The notes under the pieces: generated by a model
Database searches by the model: none
Told to the model about the DNA's origin: nothing
The model's input: only the letters and a program-made list of their open reading frames with translations
Made by a program: the position numbers and the translations under genes
In this document: piece by piece, positions 25,933-36,317 of the stretch
Layout of the letters: the number at the start of each line of letters is the position of its first letter
Numbering within the stretch: the stretch's first letter is position 1
Source: Xanthomonas fragariae
GTDB lineage: Bacteria > Pseudomonadota > Gammaproteobacteria > Xanthomonadales > Xanthomonadaceae
Reading direction: 5' to 3'
NCBI RefSeq assembly: GCF_017603965.1
Contig: NZ_CP071955.1
Coordinates: 1,426,001-1,490,000, forward strand
Length of the DNA: 64,000 bases

Positions 25933-28900
25933 ATGACAGCCAAGAAAGCCGCTTCGAAATCGCCCACGACGCCGGTCAAACCGGTCGCCGAACGTGCAGT
26001 CCCCGTGCTTGCCACCGAACCGCAGGCGGTCACCCTGGAGCAGGTGTTTGCGGCCTTGCGCAAACGCTACCCGGCTGCCCGACAGTCCGAAGTGCAGCTG
26101 TTTGCGGCCGACTTTTACCGGCGTATGGAAGAAGACGAGTTTCCCAACCATCCGCCGGAGCAGTGGGCGGCGCTGGTGGCCGACATGTTGGAATTTGCGC
26201 GTACGCGCAAGGCCGGCACGGTCAACGTACGGGTGTTCAACCCGACCTTGAAGAGCCAAGGCTACGAGTCGCCGCACACGCTGCTGCAGATCGTCAACGA
26301 CGACATGCCGTTCCTGGTCGATTCGGTGAGCATGACGTTGTCGAATCTGGGCATCGGCGTGCACGTGCTTGGCCACCCGGTGCTGCGCATCGCGCGCGAC
26401 AAGGCGGGCAAGCTGACCGCAGTCGGCGAGGGCAAGAGCGAATCGCTGATGGTGCTGGAGATCGACCGCCAGCCGCCCGAAGAAATGCCCAAGGTGGAAG
26501 CGGCGGTGCGCCAAGTGCTGGCAGAGGTGCGCGCCATCGTGCACGACTGGGCGTCGATGCGCGAAAAGATGGTGATGCTGGCCGACGACCTGGCCACCCG
26601 CTGCCTGCCGATGGATGACATCAGCCGCCACGAGACGCAGGAATTCCTGCGCTGGGCGGCGGCCGACCACTTCACCTTTTTCGGCTATCGCCAATACCGC
26701 GTGGAGAAGCAGGACGGCCAGGATATGCTGGCGCCGGTAGAGGAAACCGGCCTGGGCTTGATGCGCGGCCACGACACCTCGCCGGCGCGCCCGGTGACCA
26801 CGCTGGCGGCGCATGGCTTGAACACCGCGGCCAAGCTCAAGGACGCGCTGATTCTGACCAAGACCAATGCACGTTCGCGCGTGCATCGCGTTGGCTACAT
26901 GGATTACATCGGCGTTCTGGAATTCGATGCCAAGGGCCGCATTGTCGGCGAGCAGCGCTTCCTGGGTCTGTTCACCTCCAGCGCATACAACCGCCGTCCG
27001 TGGGAAATTCCGCTGGTGCGTCAGCGCCACGAATACGTGATGAGCAAGTCCGGGCTGACCCCGAACAGCTATAGCGGCAAGGCGCTAAGCCACATCCTTG
27101 AAACGCTGCCGCGCGAGGAGCTGTTCCAATCCAACGAAGAAGAGCTGTATCGCACCGCGATCGGCATTCTTGGTTTGCAGGAGCGTGTGCGTAGCCGCAT
27201 GTTCCTGCGTCGCGACAAGTACAGCCGTTTTATCTCGGCGCTGGTCTATATCCCGCGCGAGCGTTTCAACACCGATGTTCGGCTGCGCATCGAAGCCCTG
27301 TTGAAGGACGCCCTGCACGGCGAGTACATCGACTCCAGCGTGGTGCTGGGCGAATCGCCGCTGGCGCAGCTGCATCTGATCGTGCGCCCAAAGAGCGGCG
27401 AGGCGCTGGAATTGGACACCACCGAACTCGAATCGCGCCTGGCGCATCTGCTGCGCAACTGGCGCGATGCCTTGCGCGAAGCGCTGGTGGCGCGGCATGG
27501 CGAGGCCAACGGTCTGCGCCTGGCCGCCAACTTCGGTCGTGCGTTGCCGGCTGGCTATATCGAAGATTCGTCGATCGAATCGGCGGTGTCCGACGTCGAA
27601 CATCTGGCCGCGCTGGATGGCCCGGACGATCTGCATCTGAGCCTGCAGGAAATCCGTCGCGACGATGGCATGCGTCTGGACGCCGGTAAAGGCTTGCGCT
27701 TGAAGCTGTATCGCCAGCTCGACGACATCTCGTTGTCGGATGCGCTGCCGATGATGGAGAACATGGGCCTGCGCGTGATCTCCGAGCGGCCATATCGGCT
27801 GCAGGTGGGCGAAACGCCGGTCTATATTCAGGACTTCGAGGTCGAATCGACGTCCGGCAAGATCAATGCGGCCAATGCCGATGCAAGCTTCGGCGAAGCC
27901 TTCGAGCGTATTTGGAACGGCGATGCCGAGAACGACGGCTTCAACCGTCTGATCCTGGCCGCCGGCCTGCATTGGCGCCAGGTCGCGCTGCTGCGCGGTT
28001 ATTGCAAGTATCTGCTGCAGACGGCAGTACCGTTTTCGCAAGCGTATGTCGAAGCCACATTTACCCGTTATCCGCTGCTGGCACGCTTGTTGGTGGAATT
28101 GTTCGAAGCACGCTTCGACCCATCCACCGGCAACGAAACCAAGGCGCAGATCTTTGCTGGGCAGGAGCGTCTGCGGGAAGAGTTGTCTGCGCTGGCAGGT
28201 GGCGACGAAGCGAGCCTCAAAGCGCTGCAGCCTGTGCTGCAGGCACGCGGCGGCGATCGCGATGCGCAGCAGGAGGCTACCCGCGCCGCATTGTTGAAGT
28301 TGATGGATCGCGTCTCCAGCCTGGACCAGGACCGCATCTTGCGCAGTTTCATCGATGTGATCGATGCGACGCTGCGCACCAGCTATTACCAGACCGACAA
28401 GAACGGCAAATACCGCCATTGCATCAGCTTCAAGCTGGATTCGTCGATCGTTCCGGACCTGCCCAAGCCGCGTCCGTACCGCGAAATTTTTGTTTACGGA
28501 CCGCGTGTAGAAGGCGTACATCTGCGCTTTGGCGCGGTGGCGCGCGGTGGCCTGCGCTGGTCGGACCGTCGCGAAGATTTCCGCACCGAGGTGCTGGGTC
28601 TGGTCAAGGCGCAGATGGTCAAGAACACCGTCATCGTGCCGGTCGGCGCCAAGGGCGGTTTCTACGTCAAGCGCTCGCCGGTGGGCAGCGACCGCGATGC
28701 GATCCAGGCCGAAGGCATCGCCTGCTACAAGCTGTTTATCCAGAGCCTGCTCGACATCACCGACAACATCGTCGGCGGCAAGATCGTGCCCCCGCCGCAG
28801 GTGGTGCGCCACGACCAAGACGACCCGTATCTGGTGGTCGCGGCCGATAAGGGCACTGCGACGTTCTCCGATATCGCCAACGGGTTGGCGCTGGATCACG

Positions 28901-30942
28901 GCTTCTGGCTGGGCGATGCGTTCGCTTCCGGCGGCTCGGTCGGTTACGACCACAAGGGCATGGGCATTACGGCGCGCGGTGCGTGGGAGTCGGTCAAGCG
29001 CCACTTCCGTGCGATAGGGCGCGATTGCCAGAGCCAGGACTTCAGCGTAGCCGGAATCGGCGACATGTCCGGCGACGTATTCGGCAACGGCATGCTGTTG
29101 TCGCGCCATATCCGCCTGCTGGCCGCGTTCGACCATCGGCACATCTTCCTCGACCCGAATCCGGATGCAGCCGCATCGTTCGCCGAGCGCGAGCGTCTGT
29201 TCAAGCTGCCGCGTTCCAGTTGGGCCGATTACGAGACCAAGCTGATCAGCGTCGGCGGCGGCATCTACCCGCGTACTTTGAAGTCGATCGACATCAGCGC
29301 GCCGGTGCGCGAGGCATTGGGTCTGGAATCTAACGTCAAGCAGCTCTCGCCCCACGCGCTGATGAACGCCATCCTCAAGGCGCCGGTAGATCTGTTCTGG
29401 AATGGCGGCATCGGCACCTACGTCAAAGCGTCCAGTGAATCGCATGGCGACGTGGGCGATCGCGCCAACAACGGTCTGCGCGTCAATGGCGGCGAGTTGC
29501 GCTGCAAGGTGGTGGGCGAGGGCGGCAATCTGGGCCTGACCCAGCTTGGTCGTATCGAAGCTGCGCAGACCGGCGTGCTGCTCAACACCGACTTTATCGA
29601 TAACTCCGCTGGAGTGGACACCTCCGATCACGAAGTGAACATCAAGATCCTGCTCAACGATATGGTGCAGGCCAAGAAGCTCACCTACGACGCGCGCAAC
29701 ACGCTGCTGGCGTCAATGACCGACGAAGTGGCCGATCTGGTGTTGTGGGACAACTATCGCCAGAACCAGGCGATCAGTCTGATGGAGCGGATGAGCGTCA
29801 AGCGCCTGGGCTCCAAGCAGCACTTCATCCGCACACTGGAACTGCAGGGCCTGCTCGATCGTCAGATCGAATTCCTGCCCTCCGATGCAGAACTGTCTGC
29901 GCGCAAGGCGCGCGGGCAGGGGTTGTCGCGTCCGGAACTATCGGTGTTGTTGTCGTACTCCAAGCTGGTGGCGTTTCAGCAGTTGCTGGAATCGGATATT
30001 CCCGAAGACCCGTATCTGTCCAAGGAATTGCAGCGCTATTTCCCCAAGCCGCTGCAGAAAAAGTACGCCGATGCGATGGAGCGTCACCGGCTCAAGCGCG
30101 AAATCATCGCCACTGCGGTGACCAACACCACTATTAACCGCATGGGCGCCACCTTCCTGATGCGCATGCAGGAAGACACCGGCCGCAGCATCGGTGAGGT
30201 GGCCAAGGCCTACACCATCAGCCGCGAAACGTTGGACGCGCGGGCGCTGTGGACGCAGATCGATGCGCTGGACGGCAAAGTGCCCGAGTCGGTGCAGATC
30301 GATGCGCTGGAAGTGATCTGGCGCCTGCAACGCTCGTTCGTGCGGTGGCTGCTGTTCCGCCCCGGCCCGATGCCCGGCATTACTGCCGCGGTGGAGCGTT
30401 ACCGCGGCCCGTTCAACGACATCCGCGTGGCCTCGGGTGTACTCTCCGACACGCAGCGCCCGCAGTACGAGGCCAGCGTGCAGGAGTGGCATGACAAGGG
30501 CTTGACCCCGGCCTTGGCGCAGCAGTTGTCCGAACTGCGCTATCTGGAACCGGCATTCGACATCATCGAAACCGCACGCACGCGCAAGCTCAAGTTGGTG
30601 GAGGTGTCCAAAGTGCATTTCCGCCTGGGCGAAGCGCTGCGCCTGCCATGGTTGTTGGAGCAGATCGACGCGCTGGAGGTCGCCGGCCGCTGGCACGCGG
30701 TGGCGCGTGGCGTGCTGCGCGATGAACTGGCCGCGCATCAGCGTGCGCTGGTGGGCCAGGTGCTGACCATGCCCGGCAGCAACGCCGAGGACAAAGTGGC
30801 CAATTGGCTGGCACGCGACGATTCCGGTCTGCGCTTCACCCTGTCCATGCTCACCGACGTGGCCGAGCAGAAGACGCTCGATTACCCGACGGTTTCAGTT
30901 GCAGTGCAACGGCTGGGACAGTTGGCTGCGCACGGGTTGTAA
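25933..30942 (+). CDS. gdhB: NAD-specific glutamate dehydrogenase, large (GDH2/180-kDa) type
   Basis: The protein has 1669 residues from the ATG of MTAKKAASKS, in line with the ~1600-residue bacterial family; the frame is open further upstream but without conservation. The N-terminal third is the family regulatory region (LLQIVNDDMPFLVDSVSM). The catalytic core begins near residue 870 with GLRWSDRREDFRTEVLGLVKAQMVKNTVIVPVGAKGGF, split here as GLRWSDRREDF, KAQMVKNTVIVPVGAKGGF, followed by GDMSGDVFGNGM of the NAD-binding domain. It converts glutamate to 2-oxoglutarate and ammonia, which fits disposal of glutamate from the amino-acid and polyamine routes nearby. Long antisense frames across it are codon-bias shadows. 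Confidence 0.93.
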   Translation: MTAKKAASKSPTTPVKPVAERAVPVLATEPQAVTLEQVFAALRKRYPAARQSEVQLFAADFYRRMEEDEFPNHPPEQWAALVADMLEFARTRKAGTVNVRVFNPTLKSQGYESPHTLLQIVNDDMPFLVDSVSMTLSNLGIGVHVLGHPVLRIARDKAGKLTAVGEGKSESLMVLEIDRQPPEEMPKVEAAVRQVLAEVRAIVHDWASMREKMVMLADDLATRCLPMDDISRHETQEFLRWAAADHFTFFGYRQYRVEKQDGQDMLAPVEETGLGLMRGHDTSPARPVTTLAAHGLNTAAKLKDALILTKTNARSRVHRVGYMDYIGVLEFDAKGRIVGEQRFLGLFTSSAYNRRPWEIPLVRQRHEYVMSKSGLTPNSYSGKALSHILETLPREELFQSNEEELYRTAIGILGLQERVRSRMFLRRDKYSRFISALVYIPRERFNTDVRLRIEALLKDALHGEYIDSSVVLGESPLAQLHLIVRPKSGEALELDTTELESRLAHLLRNWRDALREALVARHGEANGLRLAANFGRALPAGYIEDSSIESAVSDVEHLAALDGPDDLHLSLQEIRRDDGMRLDAGKGLRLKLYRQLDDISLSDALPMMENMGLRVISERPYRLQVGETPVYIQDFEVESTSGKINAANADASFGEAFERIWNGDAENDGFNRLILAAGLHWRQVALLRGYCKYLLQTAVPFSQAYVEATFTRYPLLARLLVELFEARFDPSTGNETKAQIFAGQERLREELSALAGGDEASLKALQPVLQARGGDRDAQQEATRAALLKLMDRVSSLDQDRILRSFIDVIDATLRTSYYQTDKNGKYRHCISFKLDSSIVPDLPKPRPYREIFVYGPRVEGVHLRFGAVARGGLRWSDRREDFRTEVLGLVKAQMVKNTVIVPVGAKGGFYVKRSPVGSDRDAIQAEGIACYKLFIQSLLDITDNIVGGKIVPPPQVVRHDQDDPYLVVAADKGTATFSDIANGLALDHGFWLGDAFASGGSVGYDHKGMGITARGAWESVKRHFRAIGRDCQSQDFSVAGIGDMSGDVFGNGMLLSRHIRLLAAFDHRHIFLDPNPDAAASFAERERLFKLPRSSWADYETKLISVGGGIYPRTLKSIDISAPVREALGLESNVKQLSPHALMNAILKAPVDLFWNGGIGTYVKASSESHGDVGDRANNGLRVNGGELRCKVVGEGGNLGLTQLGRIEAAQTGVLLNTDFIDNSAGVDTSDHEVNIKILLNDMVQAKKLTYDARNTLLASMTDEVADLVLWDNYRQNQAISLMERMSVKRLGSKQHFIRTLELQGLLDRQIEFLPSDAELSARKARGQGLSRPELSVLLSYSKLVAFQQLLESDIPEDPYLSKELQRYFPKPLQKKYADAMERHRLKREIIATAVTNTTINRMGATFLMRMQEDTGRSIGEVAKAYTISRETLDARALWTQIDALDGKVPESVQIDALEVIWRLQRSFVRWLLFRPGPMPGITAAVERYRGPFNDIRVASGVLSDTQRPQYEASVQEWHDKGLTPALAQQLSELRYLEPAFDIIETARTRKLKLVEVSKVHFRLGEALRLPWLLEQIDALEVAGRWHAVARGVLRDELAAHQRALVGQVLTMPGSNAEDKVANWLARDDSGLRFTLSMLTDVAEQKTLDYPTVSVAVQRLGQLAAHGL

Positions 30943-31021
30943 GTGCGGATCGAAGCGCGAGGGCGGGGCTGAGAATCCGTCATCGCGCTTCATCTACCGA
31001 TTGCAATTGCTTCCAGCCAAT

Positions 31022-31046
31022 AGGCTGCCCGTGGGCAGCCTTTTTT
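31022..31046 (+). terminator. Rho-independent terminator after gdhB
   Basis: A perfect 7-bp stem (ggctgcc / ggcagcc) around a short loop is followed by six T. It lies ~80 bases after the gdhB stop and directly before the toxin array. Confidence 0.85.
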
Positions 31047-31074
31047 ATCGTGTCCCAACATTCACCGATTCACC

Positions 31075-31731
31075 AGAAGCGCCGGTGCCGGGCCGATGGT
31101 ATTGATCACGGCCGATGCGTATTTCATGAGCGAGGCAGGCGAGAAGGCGGCCGAGTTGCTCGACAACCGCCAGATCTATCAACAGACCGATCGCGATGGC
31201 ACACAGTGGTCGTTCGATGGCCGCGCCTTGGCGCGCGACGGTATGGCAGACACCACGCGCGACGGGGTGAATAACCCCACCGCCACGCCGATCATTGCCA
31301 GTTACGACAAGGCGCGCGAACTCAATTACCACGCCACCAATGCCGCGGCAGCGCTGGCGTTAAAGCATGCCCCGAAGCCAGAAGACCCCTATCGCCAGCG
31401 GGCCAATGCGACCGACCGCCCTAGCCTGAGCACGGCCGACTGGAAGCGCGATGCGGCCGACGGCCAGTGGCATCGCTTGGTCAAGACCGACGTTACCGGT
31501 GCCAACGAACGCGGCACTTATGTGCAGGAAATCGCATTGCCGCCACGCGCGGCAGAACTGGAGGCGCAGGCGCACGCCGTCATCGCCCGCAACATCGCCA
31601 ACAGCCCCGGCGCCATCGCCGCGCGCTACGAACTGGCCTATCACCGTAGCGGTTGGGCGGCCGATGGACTGCCGATGTCGCCAGCAGTGCAGCTTGGAAA
31701 TCTTGAACGTCACGCTATCGCTGGTGCATAG
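31075..31731 (+). pseudogene. Truncated body fragment of the array toxins (left edge of the array)
   Basis: From about 31075 the DNA is nearly identical to the shared toxin body, entering in the middle of SAGAGPMVLI. An ATG at 31096 lets 211 codons be read. The AHH-like cassette and the first third of the body are absent. The similarity stops at SPAVQ (31692), after which LGNLERHAIAGA and a stop follow. Exactly the same exit is found in the toxin at 39709-41325. It sits about 30 bases after the gdhB terminator. It is probably a leftover half of a recombination or insertion event and is unlikely to be a functional toxin. Confidence 0.75.
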
Positions 31732-31768
31732 TGAAAAGAGTGAAAAAAATGAATCAATGGAAGCTTAA

Positions 31769-32398
31769 ATGACCAGTCAAAACGTGCCGCGAAAGGGCGA
31801 GATTTATATTCTTCAACCTGACATGCGAGGTGGAGGGCGTGGGCATGGTGTGGAGTTCGAGAATGAAAAAGTCGTTCCGTTTCCAGCCTATCTGAGCAGT
31901 CCACCGGAAAGCGGCGGACTTGCTGCGTTACAGGAAACGCCGCGCCTGCGCTATGACAGTCGTATAGGCGATATGCCGAACGACCTCGATAGTGGTTTCA
32001 AGGACTACTGGCTGGTGTCGGGGCCGCTGAAACAGCTGTTTCAATCTGTGGACCCCGAAGGTTTCGTGTTCGTGCGCTGTGCATTCCTTCTGGAAGATGG
32101 CTCGGAAGCACCGCCGCATTACCTGTGCGAGGTTGTCAGGATATTGGATGCGATCGATGAAGCGGCATCAACGGTCAAGGTGCTGACAGGATATCCGAAC
32201 GGGAAGTACTACAGCATCACTGGCGGCGCTAACTTGGCGTTCAGGAAAGAGATTATCGGGTCGGCACACGTTTTTCGAACACCTTATACAGCAGATGCAT
32301 TCTGCGACCGCGTCTTGCGCGATACTTTGATCGAGCATGGATTCGGTAAGTCACCAAGAACGCGCGGCGTTCGGCTCATAGACGCCGCGGGCTGCTGA
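31769..32398 (+). CDS. Imm11/DUF1629-like immunity protein A
   Basis: The protein has 209 residues with no signal peptide, so it should be cytoplasmic. The pattern GEIYILQPDMRGGG...GHGVEFEN, YWLVSGPLKQLFQSVDPEGFVF, HYLCEVVRILDAIDE, GGANLAFRKEIIGSAHVFRTPY and FCDRVLRD is that of the Imm11 (DUF1629) family, found as immunity genes in polymorphic toxin loci. Its stop is 36 bases before the start of toxin 1. It is closely similar to immunity protein D (41361), just as toxin 1 resembles toxin 4 in its N-terminal cassette. The likely job is to bind and block the adjacent nuclease domain. Confidence 0.78.
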   Translation: MTSQNVPRKGEIYILQPDMRGGGRGHGVEFENEKVVPFPAYLSSPPESGGLAALQETPRLRYDSRIGDMPNDLDSGFKDYWLVSGPLKQLFQSVDPEGFVFVRCAFLLEDGSEAPPHYLCEVVRILDAIDEAASTVKVLTGYPNGKYYSITGGANLAFRKEIIGSAHVFRTPYTADAFCDRVLRDTLIEHGFGKSPRTRGVRLIDAAGC

Positions 32399-32434
32399 TT
32401 TTTTCTCTCTTTAGATAACCTTGAGCCGAGGCAT

Positions 32435-35400
32435 ATGCCGACCAGTAATGTCATTTTTCATAGTCATCACATCATTGAAAAGAGCATTTTCCGTCGAAGC
32501 CCCTTGCTCAAGAAGCTTATCGAACATGGCTTTATTGACCAGGACATATCGACCAATCGTTTATATCTCCCGGTAGAGGGAAGTCTGGCGGACGAACTTG
32601 AAACCTCGCCACATCGGGGACGTACGCGAGGTTCCTATACAGATGGAATCAGCCGCGTACTGGACGATATTCGTAATTCCCCTGACGGTCGCGACGCCTT
32701 GAAAAACGACCCCGTCGCACTGAAGCGCGTCGCCGAGCACATCAACGAACTACAAGACACCCTCAAAGTCGCCCTCATCAACGGCGATGTCTACGCCACC
32801 ACTCCAGATCGATTAACCAAGGAGGAGGCAAACGCGCAGAACCGCAAGACGTTTTCCGACATCGAGCACTACCGAGTTACCCATGCTGAGCAGTTGAAGG
32901 CCTTGCGCTCGATGGGCGCAGTCGAGTCCGAATGGGCCGCAATCACGCACTCTGAGCACCGGATCACTGCAGTGATCGGCGCCGCCCAGAACACCTCATC
33001 CAATCTGGTGGCTGCGCCAGGTGAACCTGCTACCAGAGAAGTCGTCGGAAGAGCAGAGTTTCGTCTGGCTGTGGCGCACGCCGAGGATGCCGGTCGCATC
33101 AGGTTGTCCGAGGCCAGTGCTGCGTTGGTCAAGCAGGTGCTGGATGACACTCCATCGACCATCGGCAGTGCTTCTCGAAGTACTCACCACCTTGCAGGCG
33201 GCGAAGCTCACTCATACACGCCGCTATCGCAACGCGGCTTCGCCACTGCCGAGCTGCTAGCCGGCGACCTTTCAGTAAACCAGGCGCTACGCAGCGCCGG
33301 CCTGTTCGCCACTGCTGCCGACACCGTCATCACCGGTCAACGCGCCACGCAGTTCCTCGGCCAGGACAACCCGCTCGCCGCGCAGTCGGAGCTGGCGCAC
33401 TTCGCCGGTCGCAACGTCGGTGGCTGGGCGGGCGGCACCACCGCTGCCTACGCGTTGGGAAGCGCCGGTGCCGGGCCGATGGTATTGATCGCGGCAGATG
33501 CGTATTTCATGAGCGAGGCCGGCGAGAAGGCGGCCGAGTTGCTCGACAACCGCCAGATCTATCAACAGACCGATCGCGATGGCACACAGTGGTCGTTCGA
33601 TGGCCGCGCCTGGGCGCGCGACGGTATGGCAGACACCACGCGCGACGGGGTGGATAACCCCACCGCCACGCCGATTATTGCCAGTTACGACAAGGCGCGC
33701 GAACTCAATTACCACGCCACCAATGCCGCGGCAGCGCTGGCGTTAAAGCATGCCCCGAAGCCAGAAGACCCCTATCGCCAGCGGGCCAATGCGACCGACC
33801 GCCCTAGCCTGAGCACGGCCGACTGGAAGCGCGATGCGGCCGACGGCCACTGGCATCGCCTGGTCAAGACCGAAGTCACTGGGGCCAACGAACGCGGCAC
33901 TTATGTGCAGGAAATCGCATTGCCGCCACGCGCGGCAGAACTGGATGCACAAGCCGAGGCGGTCATTGCACGCAACATTGTCAACAGCCCCGGCGCGATT
34001 GCTGCACGCTATGAGCTGGCCTATCACCGCAGCGGCTGGGCGGCCGATGGATTGCCGATATCGCCAGCGGTGCAGCAGGCGTTGCCAGATCCGGATGCAT
34101 TCACCGCCTCGAACGGCCAGCGCTACTACCGCAACATTGATGGTCAATGGACCAGCAACGGCGTCGCCGCCGATGGCAATCGGGCGCTGGAACTGGAGAC
34201 CATGCGCGCGATGCTGCAGCCGGCGCTTGCCGCGCATGCCGAAACGATTGCCACCATCCAGCAGTCGCCGATGTCGCCGCAGGATCTGCAGCGCGAGCAG
34301 ACGCTGTACCGCTATCGCATCGTCGGCACGGAGTTGCAGCCGGATTGGCGCGAGGCGATCGAGTTGGCGACGCAACGCACGCGCCAAGCGCACGGGCTGT
34401 CCGGTCATGGCGCGCTGCAAGTGCAGCGCGGCCCCAGTGGCGTGTTTGGCGCTGATAGCCCCGTCGCGCATCTTCAGCGCGGCGCGGATGGGGTGGATCG
34501 CATCGTTGCCGTGACCAGTGCCGAGGAGATCGGCCAGGCGCTGCAGGAAGTGCGAGGGCGCCAGCAGACGCTACCGCCCTCGCTCGAACCGCCAACTCGC
34601 CACCTCATGACGACGGCGCTCGCATCGAACGACTCGGCCGACACCGACACCTCGAGCCCTGCCTCATCGTCATCATCGTCATCTTCCAGCCCGCAACGCG
34701 TTCTGGACATGCAGACACGGATGCAGGTGGACAGCGCCGCGCAGGTGCAGCAGGAACGTGAGCAGCAAGCACGCCAGGCGCAGCAGGCATCACAGATGCG
34801 CGAGCACATGGTGCAAGTGCAGTTGGCACACGAAGAACAAGCACGTGCCGCGCAGGCGCTGCACATACACGTCACGCTTGAGCAGCAACGCCAAGCGATG
34901 CAGCAGCGCGAGCAAGAGGAACGTCAAGCACAACAAACCCAGCAGCGCGAGCAGCAGCGCGAAGCGCACGACGCACAGCAACGCGAACAAGAACAGCGTC
35001 AGGCGCAGGAGTCTCAACAGCGCGAGCAGGACACACGCCAAGCCCATGAAGCCCAACAGCGCGACCAAGAGCAGCATCAGGCGCAGGAGTCGCAGCAGCG
35101 CGAACAGCAGACACGCCAAGCCCAGGAAGACCAACAGTACGAGCAAGAGCAGCACCAAGCGCAGCAGACTCAGCAGCATGAGCACGCGATACGCCAATCC
35201 CAGCAGCGCCAGCAGGACCACCACCAGGCGCAAGAGGTTCACTGGCGTGAGCAGCAGTCAGCGCAGGACCTTGCGGTCGCACATGCATCGCCGCTAGCCC
35301 CGCAGTACCCGCAACACGATGCGCTGGCACACAGCCCACAGCAGCTGCCCACAGCGCATGCCGTGGCCGTGCGCCACGACGCCTCAGATGCATCTGGTGC

Positions 35401-36196
35401 AGGTACATCGACGCAACAGCAACAAGCGCCGGCACACCCGCAGATAGCCCAGGCGCCGATTGCGAGATCCGAGCCGCCGCTCGCTGGGTCATTCGCCGCA
35501 GCGCGCAGCAACGATCAGCACACGCAGACGCCAAAGACGCCTGTGATGGACGTGCCAAGTGCCCCTGCAGCTTCGCCGTCGTCTACGCACCTCACGCAAA
35601 CGACTGGTCAACCCTTGGGAGCGGCCAGCGCTGCGCGCTCTACCGATGTGCCCACAGGTATGGAAGATGCAAGTCAGCCGCCTGTCGGCTCCTCGGCGGG
35701 AGCGCAGAGCACGCATGCCGCCGCCGAGCCTGGCAGCCTCGCCTCGTGGCAAGAAACGCTGCACACCATGCGTACGCTACGGATAAAACTCGAGCAAGAG
35801 TTTCAAGAAGAGCAGCGTCTGTCACAGCTCACGCACGCGCAACGGGAGCATGAGGACAACTTCCCTTTCCCTTTGACGGATATCGACATCAACCACAGGC
35901 ACAACGTCTACGCGCCTGCGCCGGATGGCGATGCAGCGTTTAGGTCCCAGCACGCGATGGAACGCACTGCCCCGCCTACAACGGCTCAAGGCTCAGATGC
36001 GCTAGACGATGCCCGGCAACCCAAGCGCAGGGATATCAGCAACAACCCGGATGTGAACGATCTGCTGTATGCCATCCAATCCAAGAACGATCTGGCGATC
36101 GATGAAGCGTTGCAACGGATCGCCGAGAGCGCGGCCGCTAGCGCCCTAGGCTTCGGACTTTTCTACTGTGCCCACCGAAGAAGGCTGGCAACATGA
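32435..36196 (+). CDS. Array toxin 1: AHH-like N-terminal nuclease cassette, shared body, Gln-rich region
   Basis: The protein has 1253 residues. Residues 1-105 form a variable cassette with His11-His12, NRLYLP (Asn41) and PHRG (His60), followed by Tyr68, the spacing of AHH/HNH-type nucleases. From LQDTLKV on, the body is nearly identical to the other copies: a Gly/Ala-rich hydrophobic stretch (about 328-360), SQRGFATAELLAGDL before it, and NGQRYYRNIDGQWTSNG later. Residues ~770-950 are a Gln/Glu/Arg/Ala coiled repeat. At ALGFGLF it leaves the sequence shared with toxin 4; the last ~15 residues are unrelated and the Gly-rich tail is lost. No signal peptide is seen, and the delivery route is unknown. 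Confidence 0.72.
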   Translation: MPTSNVIFHSHHIIEKSIFRRSPLLKKLIEHGFIDQDISTNRLYLPVEGSLADELETSPHRGRTRGSYTDGISRVLDDIRNSPDGRDALKNDPVALKRVAEHINELQDTLKVALINGDVYATTPDRLTKEEANAQNRKTFSDIEHYRVTHAEQLKALRSMGAVESEWAAITHSEHRITAVIGAAQNTSSNLVAAPGEPATREVVGRAEFRLAVAHAEDAGRIRLSEASAALVKQVLDDTPSTIGSASRSTHHLAGGEAHSYTPLSQRGFATAELLAGDLSVNQALRSAGLFATAADTVITGQRATQFLGQDNPLAAQSELAHFAGRNVGGWAGGTTAAYALGSAGAGPMVLIAADAYFMSEAGEKAAELLDNRQIYQQTDRDGTQWSFDGRAWARDGMADTTRDGVDNPTATPIIASYDKARELNYHATNAAAALALKHAPKPEDPYRQRANATDRPSLSTADWKRDAADGHWHRLVKTEVTGANERGTYVQEIALPPRAAELDAQAEAVIARNIVNSPGAIAARYELAYHRSGWAADGLPISPAVQQALPDPDAFTASNGQRYYRNIDGQWTSNGVAADGNRALELETMRAMLQPALAAHAETIATIQQSPMSPQDLQREQTLYRYRIVGTELQPDWREAIELATQRTRQAHGLSGHGALQVQRGPSGVFGADSPVAHLQRGADGVDRIVAVTSAEEIGQALQEVRGRQQTLPPSLEPPTRHLMTTALASNDSADTDTSSPASSSSSSSSSPQRVLDMQTRMQVDSAAQVQQEREQQARQAQQASQMREHMVQVQLAHEEQARAAQALHIHVTLEQQRQAMQQREQEERQAQQTQQREQQREAHDAQQREQEQRQAQESQQREQDTRQAHEAQQRDQEQHQAQESQQREQQTRQAQEDQQYEQEQHQAQQTQQHEHAIRQSQQRQQDHHQAQEVHWREQQSAQDLAVAHASPLAPQYPQHDALAHSPQQLPTAHAVAVRHDASDASGAGTSTQQQQAPAHPQIAQAPIARSEPPLAGSFAAARSNDQHTQTPKTPVMDVPSAPAASPSSTHLTQTTGQPLGAASAARSTDVPTGMEDASQPPVGSSAGAQSTHAAAEPGSLASWQETLHTMRTLRIKLEQEFQEEQRLSQLTHAQREHEDNFPFPLTDIDINHRHNVYAPAPDGDAAFRSQHAMERTAPPTTAQGSDALDDARQPKRRDISNNPDVNDLLYAIQSKNDLAIDEALQRIAESAAASALGFGLFYCAHRRRLAT
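32746..36147 (+). repeat. Shared toxin-body repeat R1
   Basis: This is the DNA of toxin 1 that is almost base-for-base identical to 42338-45807. Its left edge (gaactacaagacaccctcaa) is where the variable cassette ends. Confidence 0.8.
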
Positions 36197-36317
36197 GGGC
36201 GATGCCCAGATGCCGTTGGACCGCCGCGAGGCTGGCTTGAATGCGGCTCCGCGCAGCAGTAGCTTCCTACCTGACAGTGCGCCCATGAGTGGCCGGATGG
36301 ATGAGAAAATCGAACCC

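Noticed and set aside
27085..29631. 848-codon minus-strand open frame
   Set aside because: It lies wholly antisense to the well-conserved glutamate dehydrogenase, has no family motif, and is the usual shadow of high-GC codon bias.
34740..35250. Regularly spaced repeats that could be mistaken for a CRISPR array
   Set aside because: The repeats are in-frame coding units for Gln-rich coiled sequence, imperfect, and have no unique spacers.
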